64,000 nt of DNA from an uncultured Bacteroidales bacterium (GCA_900321005.1 ONUF01000001.1:1-64000), one strand, 5' to 3'; positions 17,325 to 26,553 are shown, counted from the stretch's first letter. A program made the numbers and translations. Notes: generated from the letters alone by a model not told the origin.

Positions 17325-18406
17325 AAAAATATACCGTAGGAGCGGAGCATAATGAATTGGGGGCTGCGGCGACCAAGCGCAACTCGGCGCATATGTTGCC
17401 GGTGAGCGATTGGTTGAGTGACCTGCCGGAGAACACCCAGTTGACCGACCTGATAGAGGTACAGTTTAAGAACACCCGCAAGGGATATTTTCACAATTCC
17501 AATCATCTTCCTTTAGAGAAAGGCGTCAAGGTAGTCGTGGAGGCCAACCCCGGATACGATTTGGGTGAAGTGGTATTGACCGGCAAGTTGGTGGAGTTGC
17601 AGATCAAGAAGAATAAGATCGATACCTCGCGTTATGAGATTCGTCAAGTGCTTCGTATTGCTACCGAAGAAGATTTGGAACGCGCGCGCCAAGCGCATGC
17701 ACGCGAGCAGGAGACGATGATTAAGGCGCGCCAACTCGCCAAATCGTTGGGATTAGAGATGAAGATAGGCGATGTAGAGTATCAGGGAGACGGGTCGAAG
17801 GCTATCTTCTTCTATATCGCAGACGGGCGCGTGGATTTTCGCCAACTCATCAAGGTGTACGCCGAGACTTTCCGTATCCGCGTGGAGATGAAGCAGATCG
17901 GTGCGCGTCAGGAAGCAGGCCGTATCGGCGGAACGGGTCCTTGCGGGCGCGAGTTATGTTGCTCCACCTGGATGATCAATTTCTCGTCCGTAGGAACGGG
18001 AGCGGCGCGGTTACAGAATATCTCGCCCAATCCGCAGAAGTTAGCGGGCATGTGCGCCAAACTCAAATGTTGTCTTAACTACGAAGTGCCGGTATATGAA
18101 GATGCATCGAAAGCACTGCCGGGGCGTCATATACAACTGGAGACAAAGGATGCGACATACTATCTCTTCTCTACCGACCCGCTGGCAGGAACAGTGACCT
18201 ATTCGTCCGATCAATCCGTAGCAGCTAACTTACAGACTATCAGCACCAAACGCGCCCATGAAGTGATTGCGATGAATCGTCGCGGAGAGAAACCGCTTAC
18301 GCTGGAAGGCAATAAGGTGGAAACGCCGGAGATCGGGTATGTACACAATGTGGGGCAAGATGTGACGCGTTTCGACCGTAAGAAAAAGAAAAACTTCAGA
18401 AGATGA
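17321..18406 (+). CDS. ricT: PSP1/RicT (YaaT) family regulatory protein
   Basis: The 361-residue protein contains a PSP1 C-terminal domain with the conserved Cys set CGRELCCSTW and MCAKLKCCLNYE. In Bacillus, RicT forms an iron-sulfur complex that affects RNA maturation by RNase Y; the role in Bacteroidota is inferred only. holB next to ricT is a conserved pairing in several phyla. The N-terminal 60 residues are divergent and the C-terminus ends in a basic run. It overlaps holB and gldH by 4 bp each. Confidence 0.85.
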   Translation: MKKYTVGAEHNELGAAATKRNSAHMLPVSDWLSDLPENTQLTDLIEVQFKNTRKGYFHNSNHLPLEKGVKVVVEANPGYDLGEVVLTGKLVELQIKKNKIDTSRYEIRQVLRIATEEDLERARQAHAREQETMIKARQLAKSLGLEMKIGDVEYQGDGSKAIFFYIADGRVDFRQLIKVYAETFRIRVEMKQIGARQEAGRIGGTGPCGRELCCSTWMINFSSVGTGAARLQNISPNPQKLAGMCAKLKCCLNYEVPVYEDASKALPGRHIQLETKDATYYLFSTDPLAGTVTYSSDQSVAANLQTISTKRAHEVIAMNRRGEKPLTLEGNKVETPEIGYVHNVGQDVTRFDRKKKKNFRR

Positions 18407-18864
18407 GAAGAAGTGTTTTTATACTGCTAATAGCCGCTATAGCGAGTCTGCTATCCGCTTGCTCGCATGATATCGTTTATAGTCGATTTATGCCGATTCC
18501 ATCGGATAAATGGGCAGTAGACAGTGTGCTCCGTTTCGACTATGCGATTTCGGATGCGGCAGCCGATTATCGGATGATCGTGTACGTCCGTCATTCGGAG
18601 CGCTATCCGTATCAAAACATGTGGTTGTTTATCGGTGACGGGCAGCGCCAAGACACGATTGAGTTTTATCTGGCGGATGACAGAGGTCAGTGGTTGGGAG
18701 ACCAGAACCACGGATTTATAGAGATGCCGGTTTTGTTGGAGGAGGAAAAGCATTTTCCGGATACGGGTGCATACAGCCTGACGATTCAGCACGGAATGCG
18801 TGACTCGCTCTTGCGCGGCATCACCGATATAGGCGTGGAGATTATACGGAATGGGGAAAAATAA
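18403..18864 (+). CDS. gldH: GldH-type gliding motility lipoprotein
   Basis: Lipoprotein of 153 residues with a lipobox ending at Cys20 (LLSAC). GldH-like features are the early YSRFMPIPSDKWAVDSVLRF, then YVRHSERYPYQNMWLF and a C-terminal QHGMRDSLLRGITDIGVEI. GldH is required for gliding in Flavobacterium and occurs in type IX secretion bacteria, including Bacteroidales. Its 3' end overlaps trmB by 14 bp. Confidence 0.85.
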   Translation: MRRSVFILLIAAIASLLSACSHDIVYSRFMPIPSDKWAVDSVLRFDYAISDAAADYRMIVYVRHSERYPYQNMWLFIGDGQRQDTIEFYLADDRGQWLGDQNHGFIEMPVLLEEEKHFPDTGAYSLTIQHGMRDSLLRGITDIGVEIIRNGEK

Positions 18865-19618
18865 ACTCAAGAAATTTGCGGAGATGGAGACATTTGATAA
18901 TGTCTTCCAGTGCGGAGTGCAAGCGCAGACAGATCCGATAGCGGGTCATTGGCGCGAGCGCTTTTTCCATAATGATCATCCGATAGTCTTGGAACTCGGT
19001 TGCGGCCGCGGGGAATATACGGTAGGATTGGCGGAGAAATATCCGGAGAAAAATTTCATCGGCGTGGATATTAAGGGCGCGCGTATGTGGGCCGGAGCAA
19101 AACAGGCTATTGAGAAGGGGCTTGGGAATGCCGCGTTTCTGCGCACGAATATTGAGTTTATTACTTCTTTCTTTGCCGCCAACGAAGTGGACGAGATATG
19201 GATTACATTCTGCGACCCGCAGATGAAGAAAGCCACCAAGCGCTTGACATCCACTTATTTTATGCAGCGCTATCAGCAGATCATGCGCCCCAACGGGCTT
19301 ATTCATCTTAAGACCGATAGTCCATTCCTTTATACTTACACCACGGAGATGCTGCGGCTCAATCCGTATCCGATAGTCTGTACGACAGACGATTTATATG
19401 CCAAAAGTCTCGATTCCAACGCACTTTTTACGGATGCACGTGCGCTGAAGACGCATTATGAGAAGCAGTGGTTGGATCGCGGGATGAACATCAAGTATAT
19501 CGAGTGGGAGCTAGCGCCGCTGACGAAATGGGAAGAACCGACCATCGAGATAGAGAAAGACAGTTATCGTTCATACGGACGCAACTATAACAGCGAAAGA
19601 AAGGAGCATCATGGCTAA
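18851..19618 (+). CDS. trmB: tRNA (guanine-N7-)-methyltransferase
   Basis: SAM-dependent enzyme that makes m7G46 in tRNA. In the 255 residues the SAM-binding VLELGCGRGEYTVGLAEKYPEKNFIGVDIKGARMW is followed by FCDPQMKKATKRL and HLKTDSPFLYTYT, corresponding to the family blocks FPDPWxKxRH and KTD. The FCDPQMKKATKR variant differs slightly from the usual consensus. It overlaps gldH by 14 bp and the sirtuin by 8 bp. Confidence 0.93.
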   Translation: MGKNKLKKFAEMETFDNVFQCGVQAQTDPIAGHWRERFFHNDHPIVLELGCGRGEYTVGLAEKYPEKNFIGVDIKGARMWAGAKQAIEKGLGNAAFLRTNIEFITSFFAANEVDEIWITFCDPQMKKATKRLTSTYFMQRYQQIMRPNGLIHLKTDSPFLYTYTTEMLRLNPYPIVCTTDDLYAKSLDSNALFTDARALKTHYEKQWLDRGMNIKYIEWELAPLTKWEEPTIEIEKDSYRSYGRNYNSERKEHHG

Positions 19619-20309
19619 GATTGTTGTTTTCACCGGCGCCGGAGTGAGTGCCGAGAGCGGACTGGGTACTTTCCGCGACAGTGACGGACTATGGGAGCAC
19701 TACCGCGTAGAGGACGTGTGTACTCATGACGCGTGGTTGACGAACCCGCAACTATGCGTGAAGTTCTATAACGATCGTCGTCGGGACACCTTAGCAGCGC
19801 AACCCAATGCTGCGCATATCGCTATCGCGAAGTTACAACAGGTTTTTCCGGATACGGAGGTCATCACGCAGAATATTGATGACTTGCATGAGCGTGCGGG
19901 CGCAAAGCATGTGGTGCACCTGCATGGCGAAATTACCAAACTGCGCTCGTCTATCAACGAGACGGCTACAGTTCCCTTGGAGGGATGGGAGCAACATTAC
20001 GGAGACAAGCATCCGGACGGATCCTTGCTACGCCCGTATATTGTGTTCTTTGGAGAAGGCGTGCCATACTTTGAACAGGCCTGTCATATTGCTTCGACGG
20101 CGGATATCATGGTTGTGGTAGGCACGAGTCTGAATGTCTATCCGGCAGCATCGCTGCTTCATTACACGCGCCCGGGGATTCCTATCTATTTTGTTGATCC
20201 GGGACAACCGGAATTCGGCAATTGGGCGAAAGCCATCACGCATATTAAGAAAAAAGCCACCGAAGGTGTACCGGAGTTGGTGGAGAAACTGATCCGCGAG
20301 AATGCATAA
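19611..20309 (+). CDS. cobB: Sir2-family NAD-dependent deacylase without zinc cysteines
   Basis: Sirtuin of 232 residues that removes acyl groups from lysine using NAD. The NAD motif GAGVSAESGLGTFRD is near residue 8, TQNIDDLHERAG near 85, the catalytic His is in HLHGE (about 104), and VVVGTSLNVYPAA follows. The segment between HLHGE and RPYIVFFGE, where sirtuins normally carry four zinc-binding Cys, contains none. I believe Bacteroidales relatives also lack them, so this is probably lineage-typical, not damage. It overlaps its neighbours by 8 bp on each side. Confidence 0.9.
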   Translation: MAKIVVFTGAGVSAESGLGTFRDSDGLWEHYRVEDVCTHDAWLTNPQLCVKFYNDRRRDTLAAQPNAAHIAIAKLQQVFPDTEVITQNIDDLHERAGAKHVVHLHGEITKLRSSINETATVPLEGWEQHYGDKHPDGSLLRPYIVFFGEGVPYFEQACHIASTADIMVVVGTSLNVYPAASLLHYTRPGIPIYFVDPGQPEFGNWAKAITHIKKKATEGVPELVEKLIRENA

Positions 20310-21156
20310 ACCGCTTATTCGTATTTTATATTGGTTAGGATTCATGGCCTTGCTTACAGCGGTGGCCATGATACTTTGGATGGTAGTGAGTGGAGGCAGT
20401 CAGACGACGACCTCTCTCAAGTGGTTGCAATTCATGCAAACGGTGGCTACATTTCTGCTGCCTTCCATTCTCGGCGCATGGATATGGAGCGAAGAGCATA
20501 AGCCGTTCACGTGGTTACGCCTCACGAGCACTACACACTGGTCGCATTATCTGTTGGCGGTGGGTATTATGCTGTGCGCTGTGCCGGGAATTAACTTATT
20601 GGCGGACTTGAATAGCAGGATAGTATTGCCGGAAAGCCTCGATTTCATCGAGCAAATACTGAAACGGCAAGAAGAGGCTGCCGCCGCGCTGACGGAGCGC
20701 TTTCTGCAAGCGGACAATGGATGGGTGTTGCTGATCAATATCGGTCTGATGGCTCTCTTACCGGCTTTAGCGGAGGAGGTTTCTTTCCGCGGCACGCTCC
20801 AGCAGATCTTAGCGCAGGGTAAGCTGAAAGGACAGATCCATATTGCTATTTGGGCGACGGCATTCATCTTCTCTGCGATTCATATGCAGTTTTACGGATT
20901 TGTTCCGCGTATGCTGATGGGCGCGATGTTCGGTTATATCTTTGTTTGGACAGGAACGCTCTGGGTGCCTATCCTGATGCACTTCACGAATAACGGCCTT
21001 GCGGTAATGGCCTATTATCTGATAGGTGAGAACGAAGAGAGCAAAAATATCGCCGACACGTTTGGCGCCGGCGATACATGGTGGGTGGGAGTAATCAGTA
21101 TTGTGATTACATCTCTGGGTCTACTAATATTCTACCGCAGAACTCACACACGATAA
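20302..21156 (+). CDS. CPBP-family intramembrane metalloprotease
   Basis: Membrane protein of 284 residues with about eight hydrophobic segments and the CPBP (Abi) motifs: EEVSFRG (the EExxxR site, about residue 157), FSAIHMQFYGF and LMHFTNN, which supply the metal-binding Glu and His. Relatives cleave prenylated or membrane substrates; the target here is unknown. It closes the plus-strand run. Its last 50 bp overlap the 3' end of the convergent zinc-ribbon gene. Confidence 0.9.
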   Translation: MHKPLIRILYWLGFMALLTAVAMILWMVVSGGSQTTTSLKWLQFMQTVATFLLPSILGAWIWSEEHKPFTWLRLTSTTHWSHYLLAVGIMLCAVPGINLLADLNSRIVLPESLDFIEQILKRQEEAAAALTERFLQADNGWVLLINIGLMALLPALAEEVSFRGTLQQILAQGKLKGQIHIAIWATAFIFSAIHMQFYGFVPRMLMGAMFGYIFVWTGTLWVPILMHFTNNGLAVMAYYLIGENEESKNIADTFGAGDTWWVGVISIVITSLGLLIFYRRTHTR

Positions 21157-21838
21157 TTTTCTTGCGTGTGCGGATATCCAACTGACGTTGAGCAGGGATC
21201 TTAGCGTGGCAACCGCCGCAGCTATCACGTTCTACTTTGACCACTGCCAAACCGTTGTGCGCATTCTTACGGATGCGGTTGAAAGCGGTGAGCAGACGCT
21301 CGTCGATTTTCTTGGAGATATCGTTGGCTTTGAGCATCAACGCTTCTGTCTCTGCTTTGGTCTCCGCGAGAATCTGGTCGAGTTCCGAACGCTTCTGATT
21401 CAGATCTACGGTGCGCTCCTCGATATTTTTAGTGGTAGCGGCTTTATCTTGCAGACGCTCCTCTAACTCTGCCGAGAAATGCTTGATCTTGCGTTGCGAA
21501 GCTTCGATCTCCAACTCCTGATACTCGATCTCCTTATTCAGGTTATCGAACTCGCGGTTGTTACGCACGGTGTTTTGTTGCTCTTTGTAACGCGAGATAG
21601 AGGCGTTGGCATTCTCCGTACGTACGCGGTGATCCGAGATCTGGGTCTCACACTCCTTGATGTCGTTCTCGATATTGGTCAGACGGGTCTTGAGACCTTC
21701 TACTTCGTCGGCCATATCTTTTACTTCCTGGGGTAATTCACCAGCCAGGGTACGCAAGCTGTCGATTTTCGAATTCACTTGCTGCAGTTCGTAGAGCGCG
21801 CGCAGCTTGTCCTCTACGGTTAATTCTTTTTTTGCCAT
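21107..21838 (-). CDS. C4-type zinc ribbon coiled-coil protein (DUF164/CT398-like)
   Basis: The 243-residue protein has a long coiled coil (about residues 15-180, rich in E, K, Q and L in heptads) followed by a zinc ribbon with CGGCHAK and CEFCGR. This arrangement matches the CT398/DUF164 family, thought to bind nucleic acid or act as an adaptor; function is not established. It is encoded with the Nif3-like gene, a common association, and overlaps its end by 19 bp. Confidence 0.88.
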   Translation of the reverse strand: MAKKELTVEDKLRALYELQQVNSKIDSLRTLAGELPQEVKDMADEVEGLKTRLTNIENDIKECETQISDHRVRTENANASISRYKEQQNTVRNNREFDNLNKEIEYQELEIEASQRKIKHFSAELEERLQDKAATTKNIEERTVDLNQKRSELDQILAETKAETEALMLKANDISKKIDERLLTAFNRIRKNAHNGLAVVKVERDSCGGCHAKIPAQRQLDIRTRKKIIVCEFCGRILVDPEM

Positions 21839-22617
21839 ACTTGTATAGGGGTTTTATCGTTATTACTGATGATGCATGTGACTCCGAGCGGTGCGAGGAT
21901 ATCACGAAATATCTCCCGCGCATGATGCTCCGAACACCAATGGTCGATATCGATGAGTCCGATACGTCCTTCCGCATCTTGGAATTCATGGTATTTGCAG
22001 TCGGCCGTGAGATAGACGTCTGCGCCTTGCTCGATAGCGGACTCGATGAATTCAGCTCCGCTGCCACCGCACAGGGCAACTGTTTGGATAGTCTCGTTGC
22101 GCGGGCGTGTGTAGCGCACGTACGTACAATCTAAGGTGTCATGCACGTGTGCGATAAAATCCGCGTAGGACATAGGAGCGGGTAGGCGGCCGATAACTCC
22201 AAGGCCTGTCGGATTCATCGGAGTATTCTGAGAGTTCGGAATGAGGATTCGGTAGTCGGTGATGCCGAGTTTGTCGGCCAAGCGGGTGTTGATACCTCCA
22301 ACTACGCTGTCTAAAGAGGTATGCGCGGAGTAGATGGCGATATTATGTTTGATTGCCATCTCTACGATGCGAGCTTGCGGCGTTTGTCCGCATACCTGCT
22401 TGAGTCCGTGAAAAAGGAGGGGATGATGGGAGATAATCAGTTGGCACCCACGCTCAACAGCTTCAGTGACCACGGCCTCCGTAATATCCGTTGTCAAGAG
22501 GACAGATTGAATATCCAGTCCTGTGTCACCCACCTGCATTCCCGAGTTATCCCATTCTTCCTGGGCACTCCGTGGCGCTACAGATTCTATGCTATTGATG
22601 ATTGCTCGTAAGAGCAC
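21820..22617 (-). CDS. Nif3-like dinuclear metal centre hexameric protein
   Basis: Protein of 265 residues of the Nif3/YbgI/YqfO family. Metal-site blocks are EEWDNSGMQVGD, IISHHPLLFHGLK, YSAHTSLDSVVGGIN, ALCGGSGAEFIESAIEQGADVYLTADCKYHEFQ and a late DIDHWCSEHHAREIF. Members have been linked to GTP cyclohydrolase-like activity and stress responses, but the in vivo reaction is not fixed. It starts directly after the DUF5606 gene. Confidence 0.92.
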   Translation of the reverse strand: MLLRAIINSIESVAPRSAQEEWDNSGMQVGDTGLDIQSVLLTTDITEAVVTEAVERGCQLIISHHPLLFHGLKQVCGQTPQARIVEMAIKHNIAIYSAHTSLDSVVGGINTRLADKLGITDYRILIPNSQNTPMNPTGLGVIGRLPAPMSYADFIAHVHDTLDCTYVRYTRPRNETIQTVALCGGSGAEFIESAIEQGADVYLTADCKYHEFQDAEGRIGLIDIDHWCSEHHAREIFRDILAPLGVTCIISNNDKTPIQVWQKKN

Positions 22618-23031
22618 TTATTGTTGCTCCTCTTCGTCCTTCACCGTGAAATCGGTGATACCGGCGTTGATGAGGATATTGTACCACTGTATCAATTTGC
22701 GGATGTCGGATGGATAAACGCGGTCGCGGTCCCAGTTCGGCAGCACTTCGTCAAACCAAGCCTGCAACTCCGCGTTCGAAGCTTTCTTCGGATCCATCGT
22801 CACTGCTTTCAGACCTTCTTTCTTACCGGCGTTGGTGAGTACTTCGCTCAGCGCGATATCATCTGCGTCCGTAAACATAGACACATCGCTCAGGGCAACG
22901 ATTTTGTCGCGCGCATACGTCGGCATACGCTTACCATCTACCAGCGATTCAACAATCAGCATGTTGTTGCCGCGACTAACCAGTTTGTACAAACCCGGTT
23001 TTCCGGTAATTGCAAGAATGTTCTTTAGCAT
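22618..23031 (-). CDS. DUF5606-type small protein behind tRNA-Met
   Basis: Protein of 137 residues from ATG 23031. It begins LKNILAITGKPGLYKLVSRGNNMLIVESL and has DEVLPNWDRDRVYPSDIRKLIQWYNIL towards the end, resembling the DUF5606 family of Bacteroidota; function unknown. An in-frame ATG at 23079 lies inside the tRNA and is rejected. The chosen start is only 2 nt behind the tRNA-Met 3' end, and no separate promoter fits between them. The mRNA is probably made as a tRNA-mRNA precursor and freed by tRNA processing, leaving almost no leader. Confidence 0.85.
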   Translation of the reverse strand: MLKNILAITGKPGLYKLVSRGNNMLIVESLVDGKRMPTYARDKIVALSDVSMFTDADDIALSEVLTNAGKKEGLKAVTMDPKKASNAELQAWFDEVLPNWDRDRVYPSDIRKLIQWYNILINAGITDFTVKDEEEQQ

Positions 23032-23033
23032 AG

Positions 23034-23107
23034 TAGCGGGACCCAGGATTGAACTGGGGACCTCATGATTATGAATCATGCGCTCTAACCAGCTGAGCTA
23101 TCCCGCC
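23034..23107 (-). tRNA. tRNA-Met (anticodon CAT)
   Basis: A 74-nt cloverleaf on the minus strand. Acceptor GGCGGGA pairs with TCCCGCT (first pair G-T). D arm GCTC/GAGC. Anticodon stem CATGA/TCATG with loop TTCATAA, anticodon CAT. T arm CCCAG-TTCAATC-CTGGG, discriminator A. CCA is not encoded. The near-normal first pair argues against initiator tRNA; elongator Met or lysidine-modified Ile remain possible. metG is adjacent. Confidence 0.93.
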
Positions 23108-23112
23108 AATCG

Positions 23113-23174
23113 CGCTTTTTAAGCGGCTAAAGGGCCACTTTTTCTCAGGCAAAAATGCCTTCGATTAAAAAGCG
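23113..23174 (-). other. Long inverted repeat in the 5' leader of pre-tRNA-Met
   Basis: CGCTTTTTAA (23113-23122) and TTAAAAAGCG (23165-23174) form a perfect 10-bp stem. Inside it is a smaller hairpin AGGCA/TGCCT. Transcription from the promoter at 23179 should start at about 23172-23175, so the stem would enclose nearly the whole leader before the tRNA 5' end. Confidence 0.65.
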
Positions 23175-23178
23175 ACGA

Positions 23179-23209
23179 CAAAAGTACTGCTTTTTTTTGA
23201 TATACACAA
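23179..23209 (-). promoter_or_regulatory. Promoter of tRNA-Met/DUF5606
   Basis: Minus strand: -33 TTG (23209-23207), 20-base spacer with GTATAT and an A-run ending in GCAG, then -7 TACTTTTG (23186-23179). It is nearly identical to the tRNA-Asn promoter. Confidence 0.8.
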
Positions 23210-23243
23210 ATATTTTTGCACTTTTTTGTTAAAAATCGTCACT

Positions 23244-25319
23244 TTAGCCCACAGCAACGCCGTTTTTGACGGGTGCAGAGACGGTAGTTACGACTAATTT
23301 GCCGTCTGCATCGACCGCAGAGAGGATCATTCCTTGCGATTCGATACCCATCATCTTACGCGGTGGGAAATTGGCGATGAAGAGCACCTGTTTGCCGACC
23401 AGTACCGACGGGTCGGGATAACTCTGCGCGATGCCGGAGAGGATCGTTCGTCCTCCCATGCCGTCATCCAGCGTGAATTGCAGCAGTCGCTCGGATTTCT
23501 TGACCGGTTGGCAGTCCAGCACGGTAGCTACGCGGATATCCATCTTATCGAACTCATCAATGGTAGTGGGTTCTTTGACGGGTTCCGGGCGCCAGTTTTT
23601 CAGTGCTTCTTCCTGCGCGGCCGCCTCATTTTCCTTTTTAATACGCGCGAGACGATCCAACTGCCCCTGAATAGCCGCATCTTCGATCTTCTCAAAGAGC
23701 AGACTTACTTCGCCGAGTGCATGATCCGCGGGCAACAAGTCGATACGACCCAGATCCGCCCATCCGATGGACGAATCGAGACAAAGCATCTTCTTTAATT
23801 TCTCCGATGAAAACGGCAAGAATGGCTCAAAAGCGATGGCTAAGTTCGCTGCTATCTGAAGTGACAGATGCAGGATGGTAGCCGTGCGATTCATGTCGGT
23901 CTTGGCGAGTTTCCATGGTTCGGTATCCGCCAGGTATTTATTTCCGATACGAGCGAGGTTCATCGCCTCTTTGAGGGCATCGCGGAAACGGAAGTTGTCG
24001 AGTAACTGCTCGAGTGTCGCTTTGACATTCTTGAACTCCTCGATGGTCTGCTTATCGTACTCCGTCAATTCTCCACATGCCGGCACTTTGCCTTCGAAAT
24101 ATTTTCCCGTTAAAACCAAGGCGCGGTTGACGAAGTTGCCATAGATGGCAACAAGTTCGTTGTTGTTACGCGCTTGGAAGTCCGCCCAAGTGAAGTCATT
24201 GTCTTTGGTTTCCGGCGCATTGGCAGTCAGCACATAGCGCAGCACATCCTGTTTGCCCGGGAAATCCGTCAGGTATTCGTTGAGCCAAACGGCCCAGTTG
24301 CGGGAAGTGGAGATTTTGTCGCCCTCGAGGTTGAGGAACTCATTCGAAGGCACGTTATCCGGCAGGTTATAACCTTGCGCTTTGAGCATTGCGGGGAAGA
24401 CGATACAATGGAAAACAATATTATCTTTCCCGATGAAATGGATCATTCTTGTATCTTCCTGCTTCCACCATTTCTCCCACTTGCCATATTTCTGAGGCTG
24501 AGCGTCGCAGAGTTCTTTGGTGTTGGATATATAGCCGATCGGGGCATCAAACCATACATAGAGCACCTTTCCTTCCGCACCTTCTACCGGCACAGGAATA
24601 CCCCAATCGAGGTCGCGCGTCACGGCGCGCGGCTTGAGTCCGCCGTCGAGCCAGGACTTACACTGACCATATACGTTCGGGCGCCATTCCTTATGGTTGT
24701 TCAGAATCCAATCCTCGAGCCATGCCTGATATTGGTCGAGCGGCAGGTACCAGTGCTTGGTCTCTTTCTTCGCCAGCGCATTACCTGTCTCGGCATTATA
24801 CGGATTGATCAACTCGTCCGGCGAGAGGGTCGCACCGCATTTCTCGCATTGGTCACCATATGCACCGAGCGAATGGCAACGCGGGCATTCACCGCGGATG
24901 TTACGGTCGGTGAGGAAATGTCCGGTTTCGGGATCATAGAACTGCTCTGAAGTCTCTTCAACAAACTGGCCGGCATCATACATCGCGCGGAAATAATCTG
25001 CCGCAAACTGATGATGGATAGGCGAAGTCGTGCGCGAGTAGATATCATAACTGATACCGAATTGCTCGAAGGACGACTTGATGAGTTCGTGGTAGCGATC
25101 GACCACTTGCTGGGTGGTAATTCCTTCTTTACGGGCGCGGATAGTTACCGGAACGCCGTGCTCGTCACTTCCGCCGACGAACAGAACTTCTTGTCCTTTG
25201 AGGCGCAGATAGCGGGCATAGATATCCGCCGGAACATAAACACCGGCCAAGTGGCCGATATGAACGGGACCATTGGCGTAAGGTAGCGCAGCCGTGATTA
25301 AAGTACGATTAAATGCCAT
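23244..25319 (-). CDS. metG: Methionyl-tRNA synthetase
   Basis: Class I synthetase charging tRNA-Met. The 691-residue protein has the HIGH motif as PVHIGHLAG (about 18-26), a zinc knuckle with CPRC and CEKC (about 144-161), the KMSKS counterpart KISTS (about 333), an anticodon-binding helical domain, and a C-terminal EMAP/Trbp111 tRNA-binding domain from about residue 585 ([16 protein letters not shown]). The tRNA-Met gene lies 136 bp downstream on the same strand. Confidence 0.97.
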   Translation of the reverse strand: MAFNRTLITAALPYANGPVHIGHLAGVYVPADIYARYLRLKGQEVLFVGGSDEHGVPVTIRARKEGITTQQVVDRYHELIKSSFEQFGISYDIYSRTTSPIHHQFAADYFRAMYDAGQFVEETSEQFYDPETGHFLTDRNIRGECPRCHSLGAYGDQCEKCGATLSPDELINPYNAETGNALAKKETKHWYLPLDQYQAWLEDWILNNHKEWRPNVYGQCKSWLDGGLKPRAVTRDLDWGIPVPVEGAEGKVLYVWFDAPIGYISNTKELCDAQPQKYGKWEKWWKQEDTRMIHFIGKDNIVFHCIVFPAMLKAQGYNLPDNVPSNEFLNLEGDKISTSRNWAVWLNEYLTDFPGKQDVLRYVLTANAPETKDNDFTWADFQARNNNELVAIYGNFVNRALVLTGKYFEGKVPACGELTEYDKQTIEEFKNVKATLEQLLDNFRFRDALKEAMNLARIGNKYLADTEPWKLAKTDMNRTATILHLSLQIAANLAIAFEPFLPFSSEKLKKMLCLDSSIGWADLGRIDLLPADHALGEVSLLFEKIEDAAIQGQLDRLARIKKENEAAAQEEALKNWRPEPVKEPTTIDEFDKMDIRVATVLDCQPVKKSERLLQFTLDDGMGGRTILSGIAQSYPDPSVLVGKQVLFIANFPPRKMMGIESQGMILSAVDADGKLVVTTVSAPVKNGVAVG

Positions 25320-25366
25320 ATTTTGTGTATTTTTTATACTAAAAATAAAAAAAATGTTCTAAAACC

Positions 25367-25397
25367 TTGCGTATATCAAAAAAAATCCGTACTTTTG
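25367..25397 (+). promoter_or_regulatory. Promoter of the 25486 barrel gene
   Basis: -33 TTG (25367-25369), 20-base spacer with GTATAT and an A-run, -7 TACTTTTG (25390-25397). A perfect hairpin CCGGTT/AACCGG (25409-25423) follows in the leader. Confidence 0.78.
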
Positions 25398-25408
25398 CAG
25401 CCGCAAAA

Positions 25409-25423
25409 CCGGTTTGGAACCGG
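25409..25423 (+). other. Leader hairpin of the 25486 gene
   Basis: CCGGTT and AACCGG with a 3-base loop, starting 12 bases behind the -7 element. It would lie at the very 5' end of the mRNA and may protect it. Confidence 0.5.
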
Positions 25424-25485
25424 AGCAAGTTATGCCATGCGGAGATTTCTTATTCCGAAATCGGGTGCAAAGGTACAACAAAAAA

Positions 25486-26553
25486 ATGAAAAATACAAAT
25501 TATTTTGTGAAAAATCGTCACTCATATGGAATTCTGCTGCTTGCGCTGCTTCTTTGCGGTAGTGCGAGTGCGAAGGTGGAGAATTACATCGGCATGTCTC
25601 TTAACGCAGGTGAATGGACCTTGCTTCCTTCCGGTAGTCAGTACACCGGTAGTCTCGGTGCAGCCGGTGGAGTAGGTTTTGTATATGAGTTGCGTGCCGG
25701 CTCGACGTATAGTCCGACGCGTTTCCTGTTTGATGTCGGAGTGGGAGCCTGGGGCGGTATGACGAGTTTCATGCAGTCGGCAGATCAAACCAAGGTATTG
25801 GAGAATCAGAAAGATTTGCAGATTCACAATCCCAATTCGCATCAGGAGTTTGATTATGTGTATGAGTTGAAGGGGCGTAGAGACCGCTATAATAATGTGG
25901 CAGCGCAAGTTCCGTTGATGGTTGGTGTGCAGCACAAGCGTTTCTATATGTTGGTCGGCGCGAAGTTGAATGCCAGCGTTTGGACAAAGACACAGACGGT
26001 TGCGACCCTCAATACCTACGGCGACTATACGCGTTACGGTCAAGGAGAGTTCCGCAATATGCCGGAGTACCAGTTCTTTGAGAACAAACGTATTAAGGGC
26101 GGCGTGCAGACGAGTCTGAACTTAGATGTGGATTTGAGTTTGGAGATAGGTGGTCGTATCGGCGGTATCGTGACGGATGCGGTGGGCTTTGACGTGCCGA
26201 AGGACCGCGTAGAATATCGCTTGGCGGCGTTTGTGGACTACGGTTTGTTTGATTTGCACAAGCAGGGATCGAATGGTATGCTGACTGTCACCGCGACGTA
26301 TGATATCAATAAGAACTCGCCCGATTATATCTATAAGACCGAGACGATGATTGCTCCGAATAAGTTGATACTGAACGATATCATGTCCACCACCGGTTTT
26401 GCCAGTGCGGTAAAGAACCTGATGGTAGGATTGAAGTTCACGATTCTCTTCCAGATTCCGGAGCCGGGTCAATGCGTCATCTGTCGCGACGCATACGTAT
26501 CAACCGTTGGTAGCGGCAGAGTCCGCAGCGGTGGAGTGAAGTACGAGGAATAG
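25486..26553 (+). CDS. Predicted outer-membrane beta-barrel protein, function unknown
   Basis: The 355-residue protein has a signal peptide (hydrophobic core ILLLALLLCG, cleavage after ASA, about residue 25) and alternating amphipathic strands with many aromatic and Gly residues, as in Bacteroidota porin-like proteins. No family is recognised. ATG 25486 is chosen since the upstream in-frame ATG at 25414 would put charged residues ahead of the signal peptide. The final 40 residues (after FQIPEP, with CVICRD) are less barrel-like, and the last 54 bp overlap the 3' end of cdaA. Confidence 0.7.
   Translation: MKNTNYFVKNRHSYGILLLALLLCGSASAKVENYIGMSLNAGEWTLLPSGSQYTGSLGAAGGVGFVYELRAGSTYSPTRFLFDVGVGAWGGMTSFMQSADQTKVLENQKDLQIHNPNSHQEFDYVYELKGRRDRYNNVAAQVPLMVGVQHKRFYMLVGAKLNASVWTKTQTVATLNTYGDYTRYGQGEFRNMPEYQFFENKRIKGGVQTSLNLDVDLSLEIGGRIGGIVTDAVGFDVPKDRVEYRLAAFVDYGLFDLHKQGSNGMLTVTATYDINKNSPDYIYKTETMIAPNKLILNDIMSTTGFASAVKNLMVGLKFTILFQIPEPGQCVICRDAYVSTVGSGRVRSGGVKYEE

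Noticed and set aside
23032-23079. Upstream in-frame ATG for the DUF5606 gene
   Set aside because: It would place 16 residues inside the tRNA-Met gene. Family similarity begins at ATG 23031.
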